A stretch of 64,000 nucleotides of DNA from Streptomyces sp. NBC_01260 (GTDB taxonomy: Bacteria > Actinomycetota > Actinomycetes > Streptomycetales > Streptomycetaceae), in NCBI RefSeq assembly GCF_036226405.1, contig NZ_CP108464.1, positions 3,162,001 through 3,226,000 on the forward strand. The letters run 5' to 3'. Positions 26,110 to 35,143 of the stretch are shown piece by piece (the first letter of the stretch is position 1; every line of letters starts with the position of its first letter). The notes under the pieces were generated by a model. That model saw nothing but the letters and a program-made list of their open reading frames with translations. It was not told where the DNA came from and searched no databases. The translations under genes and the position numbers were made by a program.

Positions 26110-27276
26110 TCAGGACCCGGCCGACTTGCCGTCCGCCGTCCCGTCCCGGTAGACGCGTGGCACCCGGCCGCCGATCCTGGTGACGATCTCGTACGCGATC
26201 GTGTCCGCCGCCCGCGCCCAGTCCTCGGCGCTCGGCTCGCCCCGGTCCCCCGGGCCGAACAGCACGGCGTCGCTGCCCTCCTCGACCACGTCCCCGGCGA
26301 GGTCGACGACGAACTGGTCCATGGCCACCCGGCCCGCGACCGTCCGCCGGACGCCGCCGACCAGCACCGGGCCGCGGCCCGAGGCATGGCGCGGGATGCC
26401 GTCCGCGTACCCCACCGGCACCAGGCCGAGCGTGGTCTCCCGGGATGTCGTGTAGTGGTGCCCGTAGCTGATGCCGTGCCCGGCCGGCACCTGTTTGACC
26501 AGGGCGACCGACGCGACGAGCGTCATCACCGGACGCAGTCCGAAGTCGGCCGGGGTGCCCAGCTCGGGGCTGGGCGAGATGCCGTACATGGCGATCCCGG
26601 TCCGCACCAGGTCGAAGTGCGACTCGGGGACGGTCAGCGTCGCCGGGGAGTTGGCGATGTGCCGCACCTCGGGCTCGGCACCGGCCTTCTCGGCGTACGC
26701 CACCATGTCGCGGAACACGTCCAGCTGGGCGGCGATGGAGGGGTGTCCGGGCTCGTCCGCGCAGGCGAAGTGGGACCAGAGGCCGGTGATCCGGACGGTG
26801 CCCGCGTCCTCGGCGGCGCGGGCGGCGGCGACCAGCTCGGGCCAGTCGGCGGGCTGGCAGCCGTTGCGGCCGAGGCCGGTGTCGGCCTTGAGCTGGACAC
26901 GGGCGGGGCGGCCCGCCCCGGCGGCCGCCGCGGTGACCTCGCGCAGCGCCCACATACCGCTCACCGAGACATCGACATCGGCCTCGATCGCCTCGCGCCA
27001 GGGCCCGCCGGGCGTCCACAGCCAGCACATCACCCGGCCGCCGAGCCCCGCCGCGCGCAGGGCGAGCGCCTCCTGCGGGGTGGCGGTGCCCAGCCAGGTG
27101 GCGCCGGCTTCGAGCGCGGCACGGGCACAGGGCACCGCGCCGTGTCCGTACGCGTCGGACTTGACCACGGCCATGAGCTGCGCGCCGGACGCCCGGGCAC
27201 GCAGAACGCGCACGTTGGCGCGGAGTGCGGCGAGGTCGATCTCGGCACGGGCTCTCAAGGACGCTGTCTCGTTCAT
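26110..27276 (-). CDS. alr: Alanine racemase
   Basis: A 388-residue PLP enzyme that makes D-alanine for peptidoglycan. The lysine that binds PLP is Lys-39 in AVVKSDAYGHGA, and the second catalytic tyrosine lies in ISYGHHYT (about 268-275). FDLVRTGIAMYGISP and VGYADGIPR are the other signatures. The ATG was chosen at MNETASLRARAEIDL; the in-frame extension upstream has no ribosome site. It is followed by the hydrolase and tsaE genes. Confidence 0.95.
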   Translation of the reverse strand: MNETASLRARAEIDLAALRANVRVLRARASGAQLMAVVKSDAYGHGAVPCARAALEAGATWLGTATPQEALALRAAGLGGRVMCWLWTPGGPWREAIEADVDVSVSGMWALREVTAAAAGAGRPARVQLKADTGLGRNGCQPADWPELVAAARAAEDAGTVRITGLWSHFACADEPGHPSIAAQLDVFRDMVAYAEKAGAEPEVRHIANSPATLTVPESHFDLVRTGIAMYGISPSPELGTPADFGLRPVMTLVASVALVKQVPAGHGISYGHHYTTSRETTLGLVPVGYADGIPRHASGRGPVLVGGVRRTVAGRVAMDQFVVDLAGDVVEEGSDAVLFGPGDRGEPSAEDWARAADTIAYEIVTRIGGRVPRVYRDGTADGKSAGS

Positions 27277-27382
27277 CGCGCCCAGTGTCTCAGAGCCGTG
27301 CGGCACGGCCCCCGGGCACCGGTCGCGGCAGGGCGCGCCGCTCCGCCGCACGGGAGCGGCGGCGGGGGCGGGGGCGGTCACG

Positions 27383-27769
27383 TCAGCCGTGGTGCAGCTC
27401 GTGTTCCAGATGCTCGACGAGGACCGGTACATGGCTGTGCGGGACGTCCTTGACCGCCGTGACCAGCGTCACCGGGCCGCCGTCGCGGACCAGCGCGACG
27501 AGTTCGCCGACGGCCGCGGTGTGCGCGGGGTCGGCCAGTTCCGCGCGGTAGCGGTCGACGAAGTCGTCGTAGCGGGTGCCGGAGCGGTCCTCGTGGTACC
27601 AGGAGCGCAGCTCGTTCGACGGGGTGAGGTCCTTGAGCCACTTGTCGATCGCGGCGCGCCCCTTGGCGACCCCGCGCGGCCAGAGCCGGTCGACCAGGAC
27701 GCGGGTGCCGTCGCCGTCCTCCTGCGGGTCGTACACCCGGCGTACCCGCACGTCACTGCTGCTGCCCAC
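27383..27769 (-). CDS. DUF488 family protein
   Basis: A 128-residue DUF488 protein with the family blocks VRRVYDPQEDGDGTRVLVDRLWPRG split at about 8-31 and SNELRSWYHEDRSGTRYDDF at about 51-70. Function is not established. It lies between nnrDE and alr with its own ribosome site. Confidence 0.88.
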   Translation of the reverse strand: MGSSSDVRVRRVYDPQEDGDGTRVLVDRLWPRGVAKGRAAIDKWLKDLTPSNELRSWYHEDRSGTRYDDFVDRYRAELADPAHTAAVGELVALVRDGGPVTLVTAVKDVPHSHVPVLVEHLEHELHHG

Positions 27770-27812
27770 GACCGATCACTCCCTCAGGGCTGTCCCCCTG
27801 CCCCAGCATCAC

Positions 27813-29288
27813 TCAGGCCCGTACGTCCCGCCAGGCCGCCCGGATCGCCTCCGCGACGTCCTGTGCGGCGACCGGGGAGCCGTCGGAGGCGTGCCGGGCC
27901 GCGAGGCCGTGGAGGTGGGCGCCGACGGACGCGGCGTCGCGGAGGGCGAGGCCGGCGGCGAGCAGGGAGCCGGTCAGCCCGGACAGGACGTCGCCGCTGC
28001 CCGCGGTGGCCAGCCAGGAGGTGCCGGTCGGGTTCACCCGCACGGGAGTGTGCGGGTCATCGGTGGCGACGAGCGTCGTCGAGCCCTTGAGCAGGACCGT
28101 CGCGCGGAAGCGGGAGGCGAGTTCGCGTACGGCGTCGAGCCGCCCGGCCTCGACCTCCTCGCGGGGGACGCCGAGCAGCGCGGCGGCCTCCCCGGCGTGC
28201 GGGGTGAGGACGGTGGGGGCGGTGCGCGCCCGTACGACGGCGGCGTCCAGCAGCCGCAGCCCGTCCGCGTCGACCAGCACCGGGACGTCGGCGGCCAGCA
28301 CGTCGCGGACCGCCTCGACGGCGTCCGTGCCGTCGCCGAGCCCCGGCCCGACGACCCAGGCCTGCACCCGCCCGGCCTTCGACGGCGGGCCCGCGTGGAC
28401 CAGGGTCTCCGGATGCCGCGCGATGACCGCGTCCGCCCCCGGGCCGACGTACCGCACCGCACCGGCACCGCCGCGCAACGCCCCGGAGACGGCCAGTACC
28501 GCCGCCCCCGGATAGCGCGCCGACCCGGCGACGATGCCGAGGACACCGCGCCGGTACTTGTCGCTCCCGGCGCCCGGTACGGGCAGCAGCGCGGCCACGT
28601 CCGCGTACTGGAGCGCCTCCAGATCGGGCACGTCCGGCAGTTCGGCGCCGAGCCCGATGTCCACGAGGTGCAGCGCCCCCGCCCGTTCGGCGGCCGGGTC
28701 GATGAGGAGCCCCGGCTTGTACGCCCCGAAGGTGACGGTCGCGTCCGCGCGGACCGCGTCCCCCCGCACCTCGCCGGTGTCGGCCTCGACGCCGCTCGGC
28801 AGATCGACGGCGACGACGGGCGCCCCGTGTGCCGCGTACCGCTCCACCAGTGCGGCCGCCGCCGGGCGCAGCCCGCCGCGCCCGCCGATGCCGGTGATGC
28901 CGTCGACGACGAGGTCGACCCGGCGGCCCCAGTCGCGGTGCCGGCCGTCCGCCGGGCCGGCGTCGTCGTCCACCACCCGCCCGCCCGCCGCGCGCAGCGC
29001 CGCGCTCCCGCCCGCGTGGGCCCGGCCCGGCGAGACCCGTACGGCCAGCACACCGGCCCCGCGCCGGGCGAGCCGGGCGCCCGCGTACAGCGCGTCGCCG
29101 CCGTTGTCGCCGCTGCCGACGAGGACGACGACCCGGGACCCGTACACCCGGCCACCACGCCGCAGCACATCGGTGCAGGCGGCGGCGAGTCCGGCGGCGG
29201 CGCGCTGCATCAGCGCGCCCTCCGGGAGCCGTGCCATGAGGGCCTGTTCGGCGGCCCGTACGGTCGAAACGCTGTACGCAGTACGCAT
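27813..29288 (-). CDS. nnrDE: Bifunctional NAD(P)H-hydrate epimerase/dehydratase
   Basis: A 491-residue repair enzyme that converts damaged NADHX/NADPHX back to NAD(P)H. The N-terminal epimerase domain (about 1-215) has VVVLVGSGDNGGDALYAGA and VAVDLPSGVEADTGEV. The C-terminal ribokinase-like dehydratase (about 225-491) has YRRGVLGIVAGSARYPGAAV, LTPHAGEAAALLG and TAGSGDVLSGLTGSLLA. TACGTT ends 6 bases before the ATG and only a badly spaced GGAG is present, so translation may be leaderless. It is followed by DUF488 and alr and preceded by acpS. Confidence 0.94.
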   Translation of the reverse strand: MRTAYSVSTVRAAEQALMARLPEGALMQRAAAGLAAACTDVLRRGGRVYGSRVVVLVGSGDNGGDALYAGARLARRGAGVLAVRVSPGRAHAGGSAALRAAGGRVVDDDAGPADGRHRDWGRRVDLVVDGITGIGGRGGLRPAAAALVERYAAHGAPVVAVDLPSGVEADTGEVRGDAVRADATVTFGAYKPGLLIDPAAERAGALHLVDIGLGAELPDVPDLEALQYADVAALLPVPGAGSDKYRRGVLGIVAGSARYPGAAVLAVSGALRGGAGAVRYVGPGADAVIARHPETLVHAGPPSKAGRVQAWVVGPGLGDGTDAVEAVRDVLAADVPVLVDADGLRLLDAAVVRARTAPTVLTPHAGEAAALLGVPREEVEAGRLDAVRELASRFRATVLLKGSTTLVATDDPHTPVRVNPTGTSWLATAGSGDVLSGLTGSLLAAGLALRDAASVGAHLHGLAARHASDGSPVAAQDVAEAIRAAWRDVRA

Positions 29289-29327
29289 GGCTCCAACGTA
29301 CGCAGGAAACGGCCGCCACGCCCCGGC

Positions 29328-29696
29328 TCAGCCCTCCGCGATCACCACGGCCGACGCGATGCCCGCGTCATGGCTGAGCGACACATGCCACTGCCGCACG
29401 CCCAGTTCGGCGGCGCGCGCGGCGACCGTGCCGATCACCCGCAGCCGGGGCTGCCCGCTCTCCTCGACGTACACCTCGGCGTCGGTCCACAGCAGCCCGG
29501 CGGGCGCGCCGAGGGCCTTGGCGAGGGCCTCCTTGGCGGCGAACCGGGCGGCCAGCGAGGCGATCCCGCGCCGCTCGCCGCCGGGCAGCAGCAACTCGCT
29601 CTCCAGGAAGAGGCGCTGGGCCAGCTGCGGCGTGCGTTCCAGCGCCGCGTCGAACCGCTCGATCTCCGCCACATCGATCCCGACCCCGATGATCAC
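29328..29696 (-). CDS. acpS: Holo-ACP synthase AcpS
   Basis: A 122-residue phosphopantetheinyl transferase that activates acyl carrier proteins. The motifs [14 protein letters not shown] at the start and [12 protein letters not shown] (about 62-73) carry the magnesium-binding aspartate and glutamate. A GTG follows AGGGG. It lies between glmS and nnrDE with short gaps, indicating one transcription unit. Confidence 0.95.
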   Translation of the reverse strand: MIIGVGIDVAEIERFDAALERTPQLAQRLFLESELLLPGGERRGIASLAARFAAKEALAKALGAPAGLLWTDAEVYVEESGQPRLRVIGTVAARAAELGVRQWHVSLSHDAGIASAVVIAEG

Positions 29697-29738
29697 GTAC
29701 GTCCCCTCACAACTGCCCCGCTCACGTCATTGCACCGT

Positions 29739-31586
29739 TCATTCCACCGTGACGGACTTCGCCAGATTGCGCGGCTGGTCCACTTCGTTGCCGCGGGCCG
29801 TGGCCAGCTCGCAGGCGAAGACCTGCAAGGGCACGGTCGCGACCAGCGGCTGAAGCAGCGTAGGCGTTGCGGGAATCCGGATGAGGTGGTCGGCATACGG
29901 GACGACCGCCTCGTCGCCCTCCTCGGCGATGACGACGGTGAGCGCGCCGCGGGCCCGGATCTCCTGGATGTTCGACACGATCTTGCCGTGCAGCACCGAG
30001 CGCCCGCGCGGCGACGGCACCACCACGACGACCGGGAGGCCGTCCTCGATCAGGGCGATCGGCCCGTGCTTGAGCTCACCGGCGGCGAACCCCTCGGCGT
30101 GCATGTACGCGAGCTCCTTGAGCTTCAACGCGCCTTCCAGGGCAACCGGGTAGCCGACGTGCCGGCCGAGGAAGAGCACGGTGTCGTGGCCCGCCAGGGA
30201 GCGGGCCAGCGCGCGCACCGGCTCCATGGTCGCCAGGACCCGCTGGACCTCGCCGGAGATCTCGGAGAGCTGACGGATGACGGTGCGGATCTCGTCGCCC
30301 CACTTGGTCCCGCGGACCTGGCCGAGGTACAGGGCGACGAGGTAGCAGGCGACGAGCTGGGTGAGGAACGCCTTGGTCGAGGCGACGGCGATCTCGGGCC
30401 CGGCGTGCGTGTAGAGGACGGCGTCGGACTCGCGCGGAATGGTGGACCCGTTGGTGTTGCAGATGGCGAGGACCTTCGCGCCCTGCTCGCGGGCGTGCCG
30501 CACCGCCATCAGAGTGTCCATCGTCTCGCCGGACTGCGAGATCGCGATGACGAGGGTGCGCTGGTCCAGGATCGGGTCCCGGTAGCGGAACTCGCTGGCC
30601 AGCTCGGTCTCGCAGGGAATCCGGGTCCAGTGCTCGATGGCGTACTTGGCGATCATCCCGGCATGGAACGCGGTCCCGCAGGCGACGATCACCACCTTGT
30701 CGACCTCGCGGAGCTCCCCCGGCGTGATCCGCACCTCGTCGAGGCGGAGGCTCCCCTCCGGGTCGATCCGGCCGAGGAGGGTGTCCGTGACGGCCTTCGG
30801 CTGCTCGGCGATCTCCTTGAGCATGAAGGAGGGGTAGCCGCCCTTCTCGGCGGCGGACGCGTCCCAGTCCACGTGGTACGGAAGCACCTCGGCGGGCCGC
30901 CCGTCGAACCCGGTGACGAGGACCCCCTCCCGGCGCAGCTCGACCACCTGGTCCTGGCCCAGCTCGATCGCGGACCTGGTGTGCGCGATGAACGCGGCGA
31001 CATCGGAGGCGAGGAACGCCTCGCCGTCCCCCACACCCACCACGAGCGGCGAGTTCCGCCGGGCCCCGACCACCACGTCGGGCGCGTCCGCGAACACGGC
31101 GACCAGGGTGAACGCCCCTTCGAGCCGTCCGCAGACCTGCCGCATCGCCTCGGCCGGGTCCTCACTGCCCGAGTACGCCTCGGCGAGGAGGTGGGCGACG
31201 ACCTCGGTGTCGGTCTCGGAGACCAGCTCGTGGCCGCGCCCGATCAGCTCGGACCGCAGAGCGGCGAAGTTCTCGATGATCCCGTTGTGCACGACGGCGA
31301 CGCGTCCGGCGTTGTCGTGGTGCGGGTGGGCGTTGGCGTCGGTGGGCCCGCCGTGGGTCGCCCAGCGGGTGTGCCCGATGCCGGCGCTGCCGGTCGGCAG
31401 CGGCCGCTCGACCAGCAGCTTCTCCAGATTGACCAGCTTCCCGGCCTTCTTCGCGGCGGCCAGCCCGCCATCGGAGAGGACGGCGATCCCGGCGGAGTCG
31501 TACCCCCGGTACTCCAGCCGCTTGAGGCCCGCGACGACGACGTCCTGCGCCGACTGCCTACCGACGTATCCGACGATTCCGCACAT
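29739..31586 (-). CDS. glmS: Glutamine-fructose-6-phosphate aminotransferase
   Basis: A 615-residue isomerising enzyme that makes glucosamine-6-phosphate for cell-wall synthesis. The N-terminal amidotransferase starts MCGIVGYVG, with Cys-2 as nucleophile after loss of Met-1; HTRWATHG and SALE-type blocks follow. Two SIS domains (about 285-430 and 460-600) contain ISQSGETMDTL and FLGRHVGYPVALEGALKLKE split in two, and it ends NLAKSVTVE. The ATG at MCGIV is fixed by the catalytic cysteine; the upstream in-frame codons must be non-coding. The glmM gene is also in this window. Confidence 0.96.
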   Translation of the reverse strand: MCGIVGYVGRQSAQDVVVAGLKRLEYRGYDSAGIAVLSDGGLAAAKKAGKLVNLEKLLVERPLPTGSAGIGHTRWATHGGPTDANAHPHHDNAGRVAVVHNGIIENFAALRSELIGRGHELVSETDTEVVAHLLAEAYSGSEDPAEAMRQVCGRLEGAFTLVAVFADAPDVVVGARRNSPLVVGVGDGEAFLASDVAAFIAHTRSAIELGQDQVVELRREGVLVTGFDGRPAEVLPYHVDWDASAAEKGGYPSFMLKEIAEQPKAVTDTLLGRIDPEGSLRLDEVRITPGELREVDKVVIVACGTAFHAGMIAKYAIEHWTRIPCETELASEFRYRDPILDQRTLVIAISQSGETMDTLMAVRHAREQGAKVLAICNTNGSTIPRESDAVLYTHAGPEIAVASTKAFLTQLVACYLVALYLGQVRGTKWGDEIRTVIRQLSEISGEVQRVLATMEPVRALARSLAGHDTVLFLGRHVGYPVALEGALKLKELAYMHAEGFAAGELKHGPIALIEDGLPVVVVVPSPRGRSVLHGKIVSNIQEIRARGALTVVIAEEGDEAVVPYADHLIRIPATPTLLQPLVATVPLQVFACELATARGNEVDQPRNLAKSVTVE

Positions 31587-31910
31587 ACCGGTCCCTTCGT
31601 GGTCACCTGCCCATGTTCTTCGCATATTCGCAGAAGGGGCGTGGGGTGTCGGGGAGGACGGCGTCGGTCAGGGAATGCGGCGCCACGGCTCGGCGCCGGA
31701 GCACGCCGCCGCCCCGGAGGACCGCGCCGGGCCGTCCCCCACCCGACGACCCTGATCACGGGCCCACCCGCGCGGGCTTCTAATATCAATTTCGGTGTTC
31801 TCCGGCGGACGCCGACGCCCGCTCGGTCGTGCCCCGCCGCCCAACAGCGACACGACACGACGACGGCCACCACATGGCGTTGGCGTCGAGCATCGAGGAG
31901 AGGAACGTTC
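31587..31910. other. Intergenic region, glmS / FMN enzyme
   Basis: This 324-base gap between divergent genes contains a 58-base fossil copy of the ATPase gene found downstream (listed separately), followed by an A+T-rich stretch with TAATAT near 31783. The GAGGAGAGG ribosome site of the FMN enzyme lies at its right end. No intact reading frame is evident in it. Confidence 0.6.
31665..31722 (+). pseudogene. Fossil fragment of the DUF234-type ATPase gene
   Basis: This segment matches positions 33830-33887 inside the ATPase gene with 52 of 58 bases identical, in the same orientation and offset by 2165 bases. It translates to GQGMRRHGSAPEHAAAPED against GQGMRDHGAALEHAAAPQD in the ATPase. The similarity stops abruptly on both sides. 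It is a duplicated scrap that cannot be functional on its own. Confidence 0.75.
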
Positions 31911-33464
31911 ATGCGTGCCCGGAATATCGTTGCCGCCACCGCGACAGCACTGGCGCTGGTGGGCGCCCGCGACCTCGTCCAGAAGAAGCACGCACTGCTC
32001 CGGAACTTCCCGGTGGTCGGGCACGCCCGGTACCTGCTGGAGACGATCGGGCCGGAGCTGCGGCAGTACATCGTGACCTCCAACGACGAGGAGCGCCCGT
32101 TCAGTCGTGACCAGCGCACCTGGATCTACGCGTCGGCGAAGGGCGAGAACAACTACTTCGGGTTCGGAACCGACAACGACATCGAGCACGTGCAGGGGCA
32201 CGCGTACGTGAAGCAGCGCACGTTCGCCGGAGAACTGCTCCCCGACGTGCACGACCCGCAGGCCCTGCTGCCCTCGGCCAAGGTGTTGGGCGGGCCGCGC
32301 GGACGCGCCAAGGCGTTCCGGCCGGCGAGCGTGGTGAACATCTCGGCGATGAGCTTCGGATCGCTCTCCGGTGCGGCGATCACGGCCCTCAACAATGGGG
32401 CGGCGCTGGCGGGCACGATGCACAACACGGGCGAGGGTGGCCTCTCGCCGTACCACCGCAACGGCGGCGACCTCGTTCTTCAGCTCGGTACGAGCTACTT
32501 CGGCTGCCGCAACGAGGACGGCACCTTCAACATCGACAAGCTCATGGATGTGGTCGCCGGCGCCCCGGTCAAGGCGATAGAGATCAAGCTCTCCCAGGGC
32601 GCCAAGCCGGGGCTGGGCGGGTTGCTGCCGGGCGCGAAGGTGACCCCGGAGATCGCCGAGATCCGGGGCATCCCGCTCGGCGAGGACTGCGCCTCCCCGT
32701 CGCGGCACACCGCGTTCAGCGATGTCGACTCGATGCTCGACTTCGTCGAACTGCTCGCCACCGAGACCGGTCTGCCGGTCGGGATCAAGAGCGCGGTGGG
32801 AGAGATGGGGTTCTGGCAGGAGCTGGCCACGCTGATGGCGCGTGGCGACCGCGGCGTCGACTTCGTGACCGTCGACGGCGGCGAGGGCGGCACCGGGGCG
32901 GCGCCGTTGATCTTCGCCGACTCGGTGTCGCTGCCGTTCCGGATGGGCTTCTCCCGGGTCTACGGCACCTTCGCCGAGCTGGGGCTGACCGACGACCTGA
33001 CCTTCATCGCCTCCGGCAAGCTCGGCCTGCCCGAGAACGCCGTGGTCGCCTTCGCCCTGGGCGCCGACATGATCAACGTGGCTCGTGAGGCGATGCTGTC
33101 GATCGGCTGTATCCAGTCGCAGAAGTGTCACACCGACAAGTGCCCCACCGGCGTAGCCACCCAGAACCCACGCCTGGCCCGCGGCCTCGACCCGACCTCG
33201 AAGGCAGCCCGCGCCGCCGCCTACCTGCGCACCCTGCGGATGGAGCTGATGAAGGTCTCGGCGGCCGTCGGCGTCGCCCACCCGGCCTTCATCACGGCCG
33301 ACGACATCGAGATCCTTAACGGCGACTACGACGCCCGCACCCTGTCCGGTGTCTACGGCTACAAGGACGGCTGGGGCGAGCTGGGCCCGCACGTCGCCGA
33401 TGAGATCACCGAGTTGCTCGCCACCCGGTCGAAGGCGGCCTTCGAGAAGGGACCGGCCGTCTGA
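31911..33464 (+). CDS. FMN-dependent glutamate-synthase-like oxidoreductase
   Basis: A 517-residue stand-alone protein matching the FMN/synthase domain of glutamate synthase. An N-terminal hydrophobic stretch (about 6-18) is followed by the barrel: ISAMSFGSLSGAA, HNTGEGGLSPYH, VDGGEGGTGAAPL and ALGADMINVAREAM. The cysteines of the 3Fe-4S site are present in CIQSQKCHTDKCPTGVA. It lacks the glutamine amidotransferase domain, so it is not a complete GOGAT. The true substrate is unknown. It is bracketed by a fossil and an intact copy of a DUF234 ATPase. The ATG follows GAGGAGAGG. Confidence 0.87.
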   Translation: MRARNIVAATATALALVGARDLVQKKHALLRNFPVVGHARYLLETIGPELRQYIVTSNDEERPFSRDQRTWIYASAKGENNYFGFGTDNDIEHVQGHAYVKQRTFAGELLPDVHDPQALLPSAKVLGGPRGRAKAFRPASVVNISAMSFGSLSGAAITALNNGAALAGTMHNTGEGGLSPYHRNGGDLVLQLGTSYFGCRNEDGTFNIDKLMDVVAGAPVKAIEIKLSQGAKPGLGGLLPGAKVTPEIAEIRGIPLGEDCASPSRHTAFSDVDSMLDFVELLATETGLPVGIKSAVGEMGFWQELATLMARGDRGVDFVTVDGGEGGTGAAPLIFADSVSLPFRMGFSRVYGTFAELGLTDDLTFIASGKLGLPENAVVAFALGADMINVAREAMLSIGCIQSQKCHTDKCPTGVATQNPRLARGLDPTSKAARAAAYLRTLRMELMKVSAAVGVAHPAFITADDIEILNGDYDARTLSGVYGYKDGWGELGPHVADEITELLATRSKAAFEKGPAV

Positions 33465-33524
33465 GACACCGGCAGTGGACCTGAACAGCTCCTGAAGGGT
33501 CGATGCCGTTCCTGCGGCCGAGCA

Positions 33525-33567
33525 GTAAAGTAGGAACCACTCATACTTTGAGCCGTTCCTACTTTAC
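33525..33567. repeat. 13-bp inverted repeat before the DUF234 ATPase
   Basis: GTAAAGTAGGAAC (33525-33537) and its exact complement GTTCCTACTTTAC (33555-33567) surround 17 bases that contain a further partial copy (ATACTTTGAG). It ends 20 bases before the ATPase GTG and the 43-base dyad is notably A+T-richer than its flanks. It could be an autoregulatory operator or a recombination site. Confidence 0.85.
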
Positions 33568-33587
33568 CGCCTGTCTCAGGAGAGCCC

Positions 33588-35042
33588 GTGGCCTTCACCG
33601 GACGCAGCCGTGAGCTGCGCATTCTCGGAACATGGCTGGAGCGCGTCACTTCGGGGGCAGGGGGCAGCACCGGGCAGGCGCTGGTGATCAAGGGCCGACG
33701 CCGGATCGGCAAGACCCGCCTGGTGCAGGAGTTCTGTGCCCGTTCGGGGCAGCCGTACGTCTTCTTCCAGGCGACCCGCAGCCAACCCGCGCCTATGGCC
33801 CGGCGGGCCCTGTTCGACGCGGTTGCCTGCGGCCAGGGAATGCGGGACCACGGCGCGGCGCTGGAGCACGCCGCCGCCCCGCAGGACTGGGTCCGGACGC
33901 TGGCCGCAGTCGCGGCCACCCTGCCCACGGACGAGCCGGTGATTCTCGTACTGGACGAGGTCCCCTGGCTCTCCGAGGCGGACCCGGGATTCGACGCGGC
34001 GCTCAAGACGGCGTGGGACATGCATCTGTCCGCGAAGCCGGTGCTCCTGCTGCTGCTCGGCTCCGACCTGGCGATGATGGACCGGCTGACGTCGTACGAC
34101 CATCCGTTCTACGGCCGGGCGGGTCAGTACACCGTGGGGCCGCTCAGCCCGGCGGACGTGCAGGACTCCACCGGACTGGACGCGGCAGCCGCGCTCGACG
34201 CCTACCTCGTCACCGGGGGCTTCCCCGAAGTGGTCACCGGCTGGCGGACCGGGGAACCGGTCGCCGCGTACCTGAACCGCCAGGTGGAGGACCCGTCGTC
34301 AGTGCTGCTCACGACGGGCGAGCGCTCCCTCGCGGCGGAGTTCCCCGCCCGGCTCCAGGCGGGCAGGGTGCTCCGGGCGATCGGCTCCGGCGAGCGCACC
34401 TTCTCCGGCATCGCCGCAAGCACGGGCGGCGCCGACGGGCGAGCGCTGGCGCACGGCACCCTCGCCCCGATACTGGCCGAACTCACCGAGGCGAAGCGGA
34501 TCGTGGCCGCCGACCTCCCGCTGTCCACCCGGGCGGCCCCCAAGCTCAAGCGCTACCGCATCGCGGACACCTATCTGCGCTTCTGGCTGGCCCACTTGGA
34601 GAACGCCGTCGCACAGGCAGAAAGAGGCCGGGGCGAGGTCTCGGCCGCACGCATCCAACAGTCCTGGCCGTCCTGGCGGGGGCGCGCGGTGGAACCGGTG
34701 ATCAGGGAGTCGCTCGCCCGCCGGGTGCCGGACGGCCTCTTCCCCGAGGCGACCGAGGTCGGCGGCTGGTGGAACCGTCAGAACAACCCGGAGGTCGACC
34801 TCATCGGTGCCGACACCCAACCGGTGGCGCGCCAAGTCGCCTTCGTGGGCTCGGTGAAGTGGCGCGACGAGACCCCGTTCGGGGCACGGGACCTGGCCGA
34901 ACTCGTCGCGTCCGCGCAGCAGGTGCCGGGCGCGCAGGGCGCGGCCCTGATCGCGGTCGGCCGCAGGCCCCCGACAGACGCGGCGGCCGAGGGGCTGGCC
35001 GCGCACTGGGGGCCCGAGGACGTACTCGCCGCGTGGCGGTGA
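33588..35042 (+). CDS. Archaeal-type AAA ATPase with DUF234 C-terminus
   Basis: A 484-residue STAND/AAA ATPase of the archaeal-type family. The N-terminal MAFTGRSRELRIL leads to the Walker A GRRRIGKTRLVQEF (about 35-48), Walker B VILVLDEVPWL (about 119-129), a sensor region LLLLGSDLAMM, a winged helix (about 240-330) and a C-terminal DUF234 nuclease-like domain (about 335-484, with the acidic NPEVDLIG). Function is unknown; the family is patchily distributed and often behaves as an accessory or selfish gene. The GTG start follows AGGAGAG. A fossil copy of its coding sequence lies 2.1 kb upstream. Confidence 0.87.
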   Translation: MAFTGRSRELRILGTWLERVTSGAGGSTGQALVIKGRRRIGKTRLVQEFCARSGQPYVFFQATRSQPAPMARRALFDAVACGQGMRDHGAALEHAAAPQDWVRTLAAVAATLPTDEPVILVLDEVPWLSEADPGFDAALKTAWDMHLSAKPVLLLLLGSDLAMMDRLTSYDHPFYGRAGQYTVGPLSPADVQDSTGLDAAAALDAYLVTGGFPEVVTGWRTGEPVAAYLNRQVEDPSSVLLTTGERSLAAEFPARLQAGRVLRAIGSGERTFSGIAASTGGADGRALAHGTLAPILAELTEAKRIVAADLPLSTRAAPKLKRYRIADTYLRFWLAHLENAVAQAERGRGEVSAARIQQSWPSWRGRAVEPVIRESLARRVPDGLFPEATEVGGWWNRQNNPEVDLIGADTQPVARQVAFVGSVKWRDETPFGARDLAELVASAQQVPGAQGAALIAVGRRPPTDAAAEGLAAHWGPEDVLAAWR

Positions 35043-35062
35043 CCGGGCTGACCGGCCCTTGA

Positions 35063-35083
35063 CCGCCGGAGCCCCGCCGGCGG
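35063..35083 (+). terminator. Possible terminator after the ATPase gene
   Basis: CCGCCGG (35063-35069) and CCGGCGG (35077-35083) form a short 7-bp stem with a 7-base loop, 20 bases past the ATPase stop. It is a weak candidate. Confidence 0.35.
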
Positions 35084-35143
35084 GAACCGAACAGGCGTCC
35101 CTGATGCTCTAGCGCGGTACACGCCGATCCGCAGGGGGCAGTC

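Noticed and set aside
24508..27453. A 981-codon plus-strand frame opposite alr and the hydrolase gene
   Set aside because: It is the complement of alr, the hydrolase and tsaE, each with clear family motifs; no ribosome site or domain supports it.
27576..33464. A plus-strand open frame of 1962 codons through acpS, glmS and nnrDE
   Set aside because: Only its last 517 codons (from 31911) are the FMN enzyme; the rest is the antisense of well-defined minus-strand genes and has the composition of a GC-rich shadow.
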